DNA of 47,978 bases from Achromobacter sp. ASV32 (GTDB lineage Bacteria > Pseudomonadota > Gammaproteobacteria > Burkholderiales > Burkholderiaceae_B): positions 1-47,978 of the forward strand of contig NZ_JAELTJ010000033.1 in assembly GCF_016428805.1 (NCBI RefSeq), in the 5' to 3' direction. The translations under genes and the position numbers were made by a program. This document shows positions 24,062-32,073 of this stretch, one piece after another (positions within the stretch are counted from its first letter, which is position 1; every line of letters starts with the position of its first letter). Below the pieces are notes generated by a model. That model worked only from the letters and a program-made list of their open reading frames with translations, did no database searches and was not told the origin of the DNA.

Positions 24062-24751
24062 ATGCACATGAACCCCGATCGCGCCCCGGCATTCGCGCCC
24101 GCCAAGAAGCGGCTGATGTCCGGCATTTACGCTGTTGCCCTGGGCCTGGCTTTTGTGGCGGCAGCGCCGGTCATGGCGGCGCCGGGGGATGCTCCGGCAT
24201 TGGCACCGGGCCAGCTTCCGCCCCGGCCCCAGTCCCAGGTCCAGCTGCAATCACAGCCGCAATCGCAATCGCCGGCGCTGCCTCCCCGGCAACCGCAGAC
24301 CCAGCCCCAGGCGCAGCCGCAACAAGCCCAGCCGCCGGCCGGCCAGGCCGCGGCCTCGGGCCAGTCATTGCAACGGGTGCAGAAAACGGAAATCCTGAAC
24401 CAGGCCGCCTATGAGCGCCTGCTCAACAACAGCGGCATCACCCTGCAGTGGCTCTGGAGCGACAATCGTGGCCACCTGACGGCCCGTGACGACCGCGACG
24501 TAGTGAGCCTGGAAGGCGGCCAGGTCAACGGCGACCGCTCCGTGGAACTGCGCGGTGAAGTGGTCTCGATCTCGGCCGACCGCTTCACGTTCCGCGGCAC
24601 CATCCTGATCCTGAACGCACCCGACCCGGGCCGCCGCTGCGAGCGCACGGGCGACTATGAGTTCCGCGCCACCGGCAAGCGCAAATACTGGCGCCTGCAG
24701 CAGATGGAAGCGTGCGGCGGCCTGACCGACTACGTCGATATCTACTATTGA
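24062..24751 (+). CDS. Exported hypothetical protein with Pro/Gln-rich linker
   Basis: A 229-residue secreted protein. The signal peptide is at residues 17-40 (LMSGIYAVALGLAF...VMA). Residues 45-110 are a low-complexity linker of Pro, Gln and Ser (repeats of SQPQSQS, QPQTQPQ). A compact C-terminal domain (about 105-229) has ITLQWLW, RDDRDVVSLEGGQVN, then the strand-rich RFTFRGTILILN and CERTGDYEFRATGKRKYWRLQQMEACGG. Its two Cys (CERTG, EACGG) may pair. I do not recognise the domain. It is followed 25 nt later by a membrane-protein gene. The upstream 14-bp array suggests specific regulation. Confidence 0.85.
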   Translation: MHMNPDRAPAFAPAKKRLMSGIYAVALGLAFVAAAPVMAAPGDAPALAPGQLPPRPQSQVQLQSQPQSQSPALPPRQPQTQPQAQPQQAQPPAGQAAASGQSLQRVQKTEILNQAAYERLLNNSGITLQWLWSDNRGHLTARDDRDVVSLEGGQVNGDRSVELRGEVVSISADRFTFRGTILILNAPDPGRRCERTGDYEFRATGKRKYWRLQQMEACGGLTDYVDIYY

Positions 24752-24776
24752 TGGCGGGGCAAACCGGGATCCTCGC

Positions 24777-25262
24777 ATGAACGCCACCTCGATCAAGTGG
24801 ATTGCCAGCATCGTGTTCGGCTTGCTGGTGGGCCGGGCGGCCTTCACCGTGGTCAACCCGTTGCTGATCATGGCATTCGGCTTGAACCACCCGGCGGCCC
24901 AACCCCATGTCGCGGATGACCCCGCCGTCGTGGATCGCATGCTGCTCACCGGTACGATCATTTCGGCGTTGATCACCATCATGGTGGCGGCGGCGCTGCT
25001 GCGCGTCCCCAACAATCGCCGCCTGGCCGGTTGGGGTTGTGTGCTGCTCGGCGCCGCGCTGCTGCTGGCGCTGCCGGCCAGCCTGCTCATGATGGACCCG
25101 GCTGCGCATGATCCCGCCACCGCGGGCAGGCAAGCCGCCAACGATGCCAATACCGCGCTGTTCTTCTGGGCGCTGATTTTTGGCCTGCCCTATCTGGGCG
25201 GCGGATTGCTGCTGACCATCGGCGGCACCCTGTTGATCCGCAAGAACCCCGCGACGGCATGA
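24777..25262 (+). CDS. Small integral membrane protein, unknown
   Basis: A 161-residue protein with about four hydrophobic helices: residues 7-32 (ASIVFGLLVG...FTVV), 57-75 (TIISALITIMVAAALL), 85-104 and 130-155 (FFWALIFGLPYLGGGLLLTIGG). It has a short acidic loop (HVADDPAVVDR). No catalytic motif is seen. It follows the Pro/Gln-rich protein by 25 nt and may be co-transcribed. A possible pairing as an envelope complex is inference only. The ribosome site is weak (GGGATCCTCGC before the ATG). Confidence 0.75.
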   Translation: MNATSIKWIASIVFGLLVGRAAFTVVNPLLIMAFGLNHPAAQPHVADDPAVVDRMLLTGTIISALITIMVAAALLRVPNNRRLAGWGCVLLGAALLLALPASLLMMDPAAHDPATAGRQAANDANTALFFWALIFGLPYLGGGLLLTIGGTLLIRKNPATA

Positions 25263-25296
25263 CGGCCGGGCGGCTCGGCTCGCGCCGTCCGCCTCT

Positions 25297-26742
25297 TTAC
25301 GCTGGACGGCCGCGCGACACGTCGTCGGCCACGCCGCGCGGCAAGGCAAACAGGTCCAGCATGCCGGCCAGCGACACCCCTGCCACCACCACGAACGCCA
25401 GCCGGTAGGCCGCCCCGGGCACGCCTTCCAGGCCCAGCACCGGCACGCCCCACTCGCCGATGCGGATGGCGATCGCGCCCAGCGCAATTCCCATCCCCAG
25501 CGCCAGTTGCGACACGGTGGAAAACAGCGTGTTGGCCGCGCTCATCTGCGGTTGCGGCATGTCGGCGAAGGCCAGCGTATTGAGCGCCGTGAACTGCATC
25601 GAGCGCGACATGCCGCCAATGAACAGAATCAGGGCGGTCAGCGCCACGGGCATCTGCGGCCCGATCAGGGCGCATGTGGCCAATGCCAAGGTGTTGATCG
25701 TGCCGTTGCCGAGCAGGGTCGGACGAAAGCCGAAACGCCGCAGCACCTGGGTCGTGAACAGCTTCATCGACAAGTTGCCGGCGAACACGGCGATCACCAG
25801 CAACCCGGCGCGGAAAGCGTCCATGCCGTAGCCCACCTGGAACATCAGCGGCAGCAGGAACGGCACTGCGCCCACCGACATGCGAAACAGCGATCCCCCC
25901 CAGAAATTGACGGCGTAGGCGCGTATTTTCAGGGGCGACAAACTCAGCATGGGATGAGCGTGGCGGCCCAGGTGGCGCACGCCCAGAACCAACAGCGCGG
26001 CGCTGGCGGCCATCCACAGGCCGATGCGGGTCCATGACGGAGCCTCGGCGCCGAACTGCTCCAGCGTCCACAGCAGACCCGACAGCCCGCCGCCGATCCA
26101 CAGGAACCCGGCCCAGTCGAAGGGGCGACGCTCCGTGGCGCGGTCGTCGGGAATCAAGACCCAGGCGGCCACAAGGGCTGCCAGGCCCAACGGCAGGTTC
26201 AGGTAGAAAATCCAGCGCCACGACGCGTAGGTGGTAATGAAGCCGCCCACGGGCGGCCCCAGCACCGGCGCGGTCAGCGCCGGCCAGGTCAGGATGGACA
26301 TGGCGCGGATCAGTTCGTGCTTGGGCGTGTGGCGCAGCACCACCAGCCGGCCTACCGGCACCATCATGGCGCCGCCCACGCCTTGCAGCACGCGCAGGGC
26401 GATGAACGACCACAGGCTGTCGGCCAGCCCGCAAGCCAACGAGGCCAGGGTGAAGATCACCAGCGCCGAGCAGAACACACGGCGCGCGCCGTGGCGATCG
26501 GCCATCCAGCCGCTGATGGGAATGAAGATGCCCAGCGTCAGCAGATAGGCGCTGACGCCCAGGTTCAGGTCCACGGGCAACACGCCGAAGTCCTGCGCCA
26601 TGGCGGGCAAGGCGGTGGTGATGACGGTGCCGTCCAGGTTCTCCATGAAGAACGCGGCGGCGACGAGCAAGGCGGTGAGAAACAGGCGGCGCGCGTCTGG
26701 TGGCGCGGCGGCGGGGGCAGATTGAAGTGCGGGTTGAGTCAT
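25297..26742 (-). CDS. DHA2-family MFS multidrug efflux transporter (EmrB/QacA-like)
   Basis: A 481-residue proton-driven drug exporter with about 14 membrane helices. Motif D1 is MENLDGTVITTALP in TM1, motif A is GWMADRHGARRV in the loop after TM2, and motif C is APVLGPPVGGF in TM5. The last is the antiporter signature. ATG 26742 begins MTQPALQ. No HlyD/EmrA adaptor or outer-membrane factor is adjacent, so it probably works alone in the inner membrane. The 514-nt upstream gap separates it from the divergent murA-like gene. The substrate is unknown. A short 34-nt gap faces the convergent membrane-protein gene. Confidence 0.93.
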   Translation of the reverse strand: MTQPALQSAPAAAPPDARRLFLTALLVAAAFFMENLDGTVITTALPAMAQDFGVLPVDLNLGVSAYLLTLGIFIPISGWMADRHGARRVFCSALVIFTLASLACGLADSLWSFIALRVLQGVGGAMMVPVGRLVVLRHTPKHELIRAMSILTWPALTAPVLGPPVGGFITTYASWRWIFYLNLPLGLAALVAAWVLIPDDRATERRPFDWAGFLWIGGGLSGLLWTLEQFGAEAPSWTRIGLWMAASAALLVLGVRHLGRHAHPMLSLSPLKIRAYAVNFWGGSLFRMSVGAVPFLLPLMFQVGYGMDAFRAGLLVIAVFAGNLSMKLFTTQVLRRFGFRPTLLGNGTINTLALATCALIGPQMPVALTALILFIGGMSRSMQFTALNTLAFADMPQPQMSAANTLFSTVSQLALGMGIALGAIAIRIGEWGVPVLGLEGVPGAAYRLAFVVVAGVSLAGMLDLFALPRGVADDVSRGRPA

Positions 26743-27256
26743 GATGAATGCGGTCCCGATACGGGGGAGCGCCTGCGCCAAACCCGGCTTGACCCAGCGT
26801 TCGTCCGCACGGGCGCGCCCGGCCGCGGCGAAGGCGGTCCGAAGGCGCGTTGGATGACGTGAACGCTTACGGTGCGGCGGCGACCTGCCGCGGCAACGTG
26901 AGCATATTAAGGGGTGGCGCTTAATTCGGCCTGAAAAAATGTGGGCAGGATCAGGCGTCGTGGGCGGGTTTGGCGGGTTTAGATGCGTTGGGCGTCCTGG
27001 CGGCTGCCCTGGAGGTCGGCGGACCGGTCGCGGCCCGCCGGTCTTTATACCCAGGCGGCACGGTCCCCGTCCAGGCATCGCGCGGCTGGCGGCGGCGGGA
27101 CGCCCCGCATGCGGCGCGACCCGCGAAATTGCAGTCTGACACCTTTTTTAGACACCTTTTTTACCGGCCTCGCGGCACGCCCGTCAGGCCCGCCCAGTAC
27201 AATTTCCCGCGCCTTATCCCCTAATCCGCCTTTCCTGTCGTCCCAGCTCCTCGCCC
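26743..27256. other. Large divergent intergenic region, MFS / murA-like gene
   Basis: This is the largest noncoding stretch in the window (514 nt). It contains an AT-rich patch (about 26898-26940) that could hold the MFS promoter, and a GC-rich middle without clear signals. An ACACC-T-tract repeat lies at 27127-27163, 94 nt before the murA-like start. Open frames here look like shadows: none has a family match that I can see, nor a good ribosome site. Confidence 0.5.
27127..27163 (+). repeat. Intergenic repeat: AATTGCAGTCTG followed by two ACACC-T6 units (copy 2)
   Basis: It begins AATTGCAGTCTGACACC (27127-27143), which equals the complement of 17366-17382 over 17 nt. It contains a perfect 13-bp tandem GACACCTTTTTTA at 27138-27150 and 27151-27163. 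The layout matches copy 1: a 12-nt head, then two ACACC units with T-rich tails. It is oriented towards the murA-like gene. Confidence 0.7.
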
Positions 27257-28558
27257 ATGTCCAATCTCATCGTCCACGGCGGCACGCCCCTGCGCGGCCG
27301 CGTCATCCCTTCGGCCAACAAGAACGCCGTGCTGCCCGTGCTGTGCGCTACGCTGCTGACCGATCAGCCGCTGCGGCTGCATGGCGTGCCCGACATCACG
27401 GACGTGCGCAAGATCCTGGACATCTTCCGCACGCTGGGCAGCGAGGTGCGGCTGGACGAAAGCAGCCGCACGCTGGACCTGCACCACCGCGCCACGGCCT
27501 TTGATGCCGCCCGGCACCGGCTGCCCGAAGAGATGCGCTCGTCCATCATGCTGGTGCCGCCGCTGCTGGCGCGCTTTGGCGTGGCGCGGCTGGAAGACAA
27601 CGTCAAGGGCTGCACGCTGGGCGTGCGCGAAATCGACCCGCACGTGGACATCTTCCGCTCGTTCGGCGGCGAGGTCGAACGCGCCAGCGGCTCGCTGCTG
27701 GTGCGCAGCGCCGGCCCGCTCAAGCCCACCCACCATTGGCTGGATTACGCGTCGGTGACCACCACCGAGAACTTCGTGCTGTGCGCCGCGGCCGCGGCCG
27801 GCGAGTCCACCCTGACCAACGCCGCGTCGGAACCGCACGTGCAGGAATTCTGCCGCTTCATGGCAATGATGGGCGCCGACATCGACGGCATCGGCACCTC
27901 GCGCCTGACGGTGCGGGGCGGCGCCGCGCTGCGCGGCGGCGAATTCACGTTCGAGGAAGACTTCCACGAAATCACCACCTTCCTGGCGCTGGGCGCGATC
28001 ACCGGCGGCGACGTGGTGGTGCGCAACAGCACGCCGGGCAATTTTCCGCTGATCGACCGCACGTTCGCCAAGTTCGGCGTGCAGATCGTGCACGAAAATG
28101 GCTGGTCGCGCGCACTGCGCAGCGGGCCGCTGAAAGTGCAGACGCCCTTCACCAGCAATGTGCTGACCAAGGTCGAAGCGGCGCCGTGGCCGTACTTCCC
28201 GGTGGACCTCTTGCCCATCTTCATCGCGCTGGGCGTATGCGCCGAGGGCAACGCGATGTTCTGGAACAAGGTCTACGACGGCGCGCTGGGCTGGACGGGC
28301 GAGCTGTCCAAGTTCGGCGCGCACGTGTTTTCGTCGGATCCGCACCGGGTGATCACCTTCGGCGGCAATCCGCTGACCCCGGCCGTGGTCGAAAGCCCCT
28401 ACATCATCCGGGTCGCCATCGCGCTGTTCATGATCGCCAGCAGCATCGAGGGGCGCTCTGAAATCCGCAACGCCACGCCGATCCGCCGCGCCCACCCGCG
28501 CTTTGTCGAAAACCTGCGCAGCCTGGGCGTGCAGGTCGAATGGACCAGCGAGGAATAA
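27257..28558 (+). CDS. MurA-family enolpyruvyl transferase, divergent paralogue
   Basis: A 433-residue EPSP-synthase-fold protein related to UDP-GlcNAc 1-carboxyvinyltransferase, the first committed step of peptidoglycan synthesis. Key MurA positions are kept: Lys22-Asn23 (SANKNAVLP), Arg94 (EEMRSSIM), the PEP/fosfomycin-reactive Cys119 in KGCTLGVR with Arg124, Asp317 in YFPVDLLP, and Arg410/411 near the C-terminus. Substrate-loop residues differ from MurA. The usual VFENRFMH reads MFWNKVYD, so Lys338 replaces the conserved Arg, and PGG before the Cys is DNVKG. The gene stands apart from any cell-division cluster. It is probably a second enolpyruvyl transferase, possibly acting on another nucleotide sugar; if it is the only copy, it is MurA itself. 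Confidence 0.85.
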   Translation: MSNLIVHGGTPLRGRVIPSANKNAVLPVLCATLLTDQPLRLHGVPDITDVRKILDIFRTLGSEVRLDESSRTLDLHHRATAFDAARHRLPEEMRSSIMLVPPLLARFGVARLEDNVKGCTLGVREIDPHVDIFRSFGGEVERASGSLLVRSAGPLKPTHHWLDYASVTTTENFVLCAAAAAGESTLTNAASEPHVQEFCRFMAMMGADIDGIGTSRLTVRGGAALRGGEFTFEEDFHEITTFLALGAITGGDVVVRNSTPGNFPLIDRTFAKFGVQIVHENGWSRALRSGPLKVQTPFTSNVLTKVEAAPWPYFPVDLLPIFIALGVCAEGNAMFWNKVYDGALGWTGELSKFGAHVFSSDPHRVITFGGNPLTPAVVESPYIIRVAIALFMIASSIEGRSEIRNATPIRRAHPRFVENLRSLGVQVEWTSEE

Positions 28559-28629
28559 GCCGGGTTTCCTATAATCGGCCGTCAGCCAAGGACGGCGCCG
28601 CGTCGCGCCCCAGCCCACCAGGACCCTAC

Positions 28630-29454
28630 ATGCTTCCGATTGCCCGCCAGGATATCCACGTGCCCACCCGGCAAGGCCGCCTTTTCGCGCGGCGCTGGGA
28701 CCCCGCGGGCAAGGATGCGAACCCGGCGGGGAATGGCAGTGCGGCGGCGGATCTGGCGCCCATCGTGCTGTTCCACGACTCGCTGGGCTGCGTGGCGCTA
28801 TGGCGTGACTTTCCCGAGCATCTGGCCGCGGCCACCGGCCGCAGCGTCATCGCCTACGACCGGCTGGGCTTCGGCCAGTCGGACCCGAACCCTGCCCTGC
28901 TTGCCACCGGCTTTGTCGAGGCCGAGGCCCGCGAGGGCTTCCATGACCTGCGCCAGGCGCTGGCCATCGGCCGCTACATCGGCCTGGGTCACAGCGTCGG
29001 CGGCGGCATGGCGATCTGTGCCGCTGCTGCCTACCCCGAAGACTGCGTCGCGCTCATCACCGAGTCGGCCCAGGCCTTCGCCGAAGACCGCACGCTGGAC
29101 GGCATCCGCGCGGCCGAGCGCAATTTCGCCGAACCCGGCCAGCTGGACCGCCTGAAGAAGTATCACGGCGACAAGGCCGCCTGGGTCCTGCGCGCCTGGG
29201 TCGACACCTGGCTGTCGCCCGCGTTTGCCGATTGGAATTTGAATGCACCGCTGCGCCAGGTGCGCTGCCCCGTGCTGGCGCTGCACGGCGAGCTGGACGA
29301 ATACGGATCGGCGGCGCACCCTGACCGCATTGCCGACCTGACCGGTGGCAAACAGGCGCTGCTGGAAAATTGCGGCCACGTACCGCATCGCGAGCAGGAA
29401 CGCATCGTGCTGGACCTGGCCGGTCAATGGCTCAAGGCCGTCGCCGCGCCATAA
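28630..29454 (+). CDS. Alpha/beta hydrolase fold protein
   Basis: A 274-residue cytoplasmic hydrolase. The order is classic: HDSLG oxyanion region (about residue 43), YDRLGFGQSD, nucleophile elbow GHSVGGGMA, acid in HGELDEYG, and His in CGHVPHREQ. It is like esterases or C-C hydrolases of the MhpC/BioH type. A Gly/Ala-rich insertion (PAGKDANPAGNGSAAADL) sits before the second strand. It starts at ATG 28630, 71 nt after the murA-like stop. A TATAAT (28570-28575) lies in that gap, so it could have its own promoter. The substrate is not evident. Confidence 0.9.
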   Translation: MLPIARQDIHVPTRQGRLFARRWDPAGKDANPAGNGSAAADLAPIVLFHDSLGCVALWRDFPEHLAAATGRSVIAYDRLGFGQSDPNPALLATGFVEAEAREGFHDLRQALAIGRYIGLGHSVGGGMAICAAAAYPEDCVALITESAQAFAEDRTLDGIRAAERNFAEPGQLDRLKKYHGDKAAWVLRAWVDTWLSPAFADWNLNAPLRQVRCPVLALHGELDEYGSAAHPDRIADLTGGKQALLENCGHVPHREQERIVLDLAGQWLKAVAAP

Positions 29455-29608
29455 GCCCCTGCTGCTGCCGGTCCGCCCCTGGGCACCGCGTACCGGCGTG
29501 ATACCTTATATACCGCTGCGCCAACGCAGCGGCACGTCAGCGCCGCGCGTGAAGCGCTTTCGCAGTTCTCAGCCGCAAGCCCGTCCCACCCTACGGAGCG
29601 TCAGGAAC

Positions 29609-30988
29609 ATGAGCCACCTGGTCTTGCTGCTGCTCGGCGTCGATTACCTGCACAAGCGCGCCCGCGCGCTGGCCATCGGCGGCTGGATCGTGCTGGCCGC
29701 CGGCGTCACGATCTTCGTCGACGCGCTGGACGGCGCGCTGTATTTCCCGCTGTACCTGTTTGCCGTGCTGTTCGTCATTGAAGGGCTGGCCACGCTGGCC
29801 ATTGCCACCTCGGGCGTCGGCGGCCAGCGGGTACTGCGCTACGCCAAGGGCGTATTCGTGCTGACCGCCGGCATTCTGATCCTGGCGGGCCATTACCACG
29901 GCCATTTCCTGCTGTCGATGATCTTCGGCTTGCTGTTCCTGGCGGACGGCCTGATGCAGTGCATCGCCGCCTATGTGGTGCGCTACCCGCGCTGGCGCTA
30001 CGTGTTCGCGTCCGGCGTGGCCGAGGTGCTGCTGGCCATCTTCTTCTTCCAGCCCTATCCCACCCAGTATGTCGGCACCGTGCCGTACTGCCTGGGTCTG
30101 TTCCTGGCGTTTTCGGGCATGAAACTGCTGTGGCTGGCGCGGCGCGTGCGCAACCTCGATGTCAATCCGGCCCTGGCAACCAACCCGCATCCTGATTTCA
30201 TGCCGACCCGCGTCGACGGGCCGGCGCAGACCGTGTTCGATGGGCCGCCCCAGGCCAGCGAACGGGCGTTGACGGTCCACGTCTGGACGCCGTCCGGCTC
30301 GGCCAAGACGGCCACGCGCAACTATCCGGTGCTGGATCGCTACATCGCCGCGGTGGATATCAACGGCGTGGTGTCCACCGGCCACGCCGCACTCGAATCG
30401 CCCGAAGGCGTCTACATCAGCCTGTATCCCGCGCACGAGATCGACCATTCGCCCGAGCAGTTCGGCACCTTGCTGCGCGCCACCGCCGACAACGATGTGC
30501 CGGGAATCTACCAGCCCGACTATGCCACGGAGTCCAAGGCCTGGTGCCCGTCGACCATGCAGGTGCGCATCCGCAATTACGACGCCGCCAAATTGCAGGC
30601 GTTCTGGAACAGTTACCGCCAGACCGAGATCTACAACCTGACGCACCGCAACTGCTCCAGTTCGGTTGCGGCCGCGCTGGAGGCGGCGCTGGACGGCGTG
30701 GTGGGCCGGTTGCATGGTCCGCGCGCCGGGTGGCGGGTGTTGCTGCGCCTGCTGCTGACGCCGGAGCTATGGGTGGCCGCGCAGATCCGCAAGCGCGCCC
30801 TGACCATGGCCTGGACTCCGGGACTGACGCTGGATTACGCGCGCGCGCTGAGCATGCTGGCCGATCCGCGGCCCTTCGGCTGGTGGAAGATGTCGCAGGC
30901 CGCGATCCGCCAGATCGCGGCGCTGCGCGCCAGCTGGCGCCGCCAGGACCGCGAGGCCGGCACCCGCAACCCGCAGACCGAGCCATGA
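29609..30988 (+). CDS. HdeD/DUF308-like membrane protein fused to a papain-like Cys domain
   Basis: A 459-residue two-part protein. Residues 1-185 hold five or six membrane helices with short loops (GVDYLHKRARALAIGGWIVL, FGLLFLADGLMQCI), as in HdeD/DUF308 acid-resistance proteins. Residues 215-400 look like a permuted papain-like domain: His259 in STGHAALESPEGVYISLYP, then Cys349 in YNLTHRNCSSSVAAAL. That His-before-Cys order is seen in NlpC/P60-permuted and LRAT-like enzymes. Such domains are peptidases, amidases or acyltransferases. I chose ATG 29609 (GGAGCGTCAGGA upstream), since an earlier in-frame start runs into the hydrolase. The next gene starts inside its stop codon (ATGA), and it too has a Cys-type domain. 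Confidence 0.82.
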   Translation: MSHLVLLLLGVDYLHKRARALAIGGWIVLAAGVTIFVDALDGALYFPLYLFAVLFVIEGLATLAIATSGVGGQRVLRYAKGVFVLTAGILILAGHYHGHFLLSMIFGLLFLADGLMQCIAAYVVRYPRWRYVFASGVAEVLLAIFFFQPYPTQYVGTVPYCLGLFLAFSGMKLLWLARRVRNLDVNPALATNPHPDFMPTRVDGPAQTVFDGPPQASERALTVHVWTPSGSAKTATRNYPVLDRYIAAVDINGVVSTGHAALESPEGVYISLYPAHEIDHSPEQFGTLLRATADNDVPGIYQPDYATESKAWCPSTMQVRIRNYDAAKLQAFWNSYRQTEIYNLTHRNCSSSVAAALEAALDGVVGRLHGPRAGWRVLLRLLLTPELWVAAQIRKRALTMAWTPGLTLDYARALSMLADPRPFGWWKMSQAAIRQIAALRASWRRQDREAGTRNPQTEP

Positions 30989-32022
30989 TCGGCTTGCTGG
31001 CCGTGGGCGGGGTCATCGTGGCCGGCGCCGCGTGGGGCGCCTTGGCGCTCTGGTTCCAACCGGTGGGCAATGGCGGCAAGCGCATGCTGCTGCCCGCGGC
31101 CTGGCTGACACTGGCCGCCGCCGCGCTGATCGGCCTGGCATTCGGCCACACCCTGCCCGCCTGGGGCTTCGGGGTATTGCTGCTGGCGCTGCTGGCCTGG
31201 TGGCGGTGGGGCGTGCGTCCGTCCAACGATCGCGAATGGATCCCTGAAGTCGCCCGCATCACCCAGGGCTCGGTGCACGGCGACACGTTGACGCTGCACA
31301 ATGTCCGCAATTTCAACTGGCGCACCGCCACCGATTACGACGTGCGCTGGGAATCCCGCAGCTACGATCTGTCGCGCCTCGCCTCGGTGGACCTGGCCCT
31401 GTCGTACTGGGGCCGCCCGGCCATCGCGCATGCGCTGGTGTCGTTCGGCTTTACCGACGGCCAGCACGTGGTGTTCTCGGTGGAGATCCGACGCAAGCTG
31501 CGCGACACGTTTTCCGAGATAGGCGGATTCTTCCGCCAATACGAGCTGTCGGTGCTGGCTTCGACCGAAGCAGACAGCCTGCGCGTGCGCACCAATGTGC
31601 GTGGCGAAGACGGCTACCTGTATCGCATCCACATGCCCGACGGCGCGGCCCGCAAGCTTTTGCTGTCGTATGTGGCCACCGCCAGCCAGTTGGCGCGTCA
31701 ACCCCGCTTCTACAACACGCTGACGGCCAATTGCATCACCATCATCTACCAATTGGCCGACCGGATCGTGCCCGGTCTGCCGCTCGACTACCGGCTGCTG
31801 CTGTCGGGCTATCTGCCCGAATACCTGTACCGGCTGGGCGCGCTGCAAGGCGCGGACAGCGCGGCGGCCTACCGGCGGGCCGGCCGCTATACCGATCGCG
31901 CCCGCGCCACGACCGACCCCACGCACTACTCGCGCAACATCCGGCGGGGCGTGCCCGGCATCTCCCAGGACGGCGATAGCGCCGACGCCGCCGATCCACG
32001 CGGGCCGGATGCGCGGGCCTAG
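30985..32022 (+). CDS. DUF4105 (Lnb N-terminal-like) membrane protein
   Basis: A 345-residue protein. Two or three membrane helices (residues 1-75) are followed by a DUF4105 domain. It opens with the strong family start NDREWIPEVARI, then NVRNFNWR and SYDLSRLASVDLALSYW. FSVEIRRKLRDTFSEIGGFF comes next, and TLTANCITIIYQLADRI places the likely nucleophile Cys250. DUF4105 is the domain of Lnb, a lipoprotein N-acyltransferase, and is thought to be papain-like. The C-terminal 40 residues are Asp/Arg-rich and probably disordered. Its ATG overlaps the previous stop (ATGA), so translation is coupled. The stop is followed by a tandem repeat and hairpin at 32028-32073. Confidence 0.87.
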   Translation: MIGLLAVGGVIVAGAAWGALALWFQPVGNGGKRMLLPAAWLTLAAAALIGLAFGHTLPAWGFGVLLLALLAWWRWGVRPSNDREWIPEVARITQGSVHGDTLTLHNVRNFNWRTATDYDVRWESRSYDLSRLASVDLALSYWGRPAIAHALVSFGFTDGQHVVFSVEIRRKLRDTFSEIGGFFRQYELSVLASTEADSLRVRTNVRGEDGYLYRIHMPDGAARKLLLSYVATASQLARQPRFYNTLTANCITIIYQLADRIVPGLPLDYRLLLSGYLPEYLYRLGALQGADSAAAYRRAGRYTDRARATTDPTHYSRNIRRGVPGISQDGDSADAADPRGPDARA

Positions 32023-32027
32023 GACCT

Positions 32028-32073
32028 CCTGTTGACGGGTCCCAGGGCCTGTTGACGGGCCCAGAGCCCGTCA
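32028..32073. terminator. Tandem repeat and hairpin between convergent genes
   Basis: CCTGTTGACGGG is repeated at 32028-32039 and 32048-32059 (20-bp spacing). The second copy starts a perfect 8-bp stem, TGACGGGC-CCAGA-GCCCGTCA, at 32053-32073. The last three bases of the stem are the stop codon of the minus-strand SDR gene. It is a likely bidirectional terminator made by local duplication. Confidence 0.6.

Noticed and set aside
26743..27256. Small open frames in the 514-nt gap
   Set aside because: Arg/Ala/Gly-rich products, no ribosome sites and no recognisable family; explained by GC-rich noncoding DNA.
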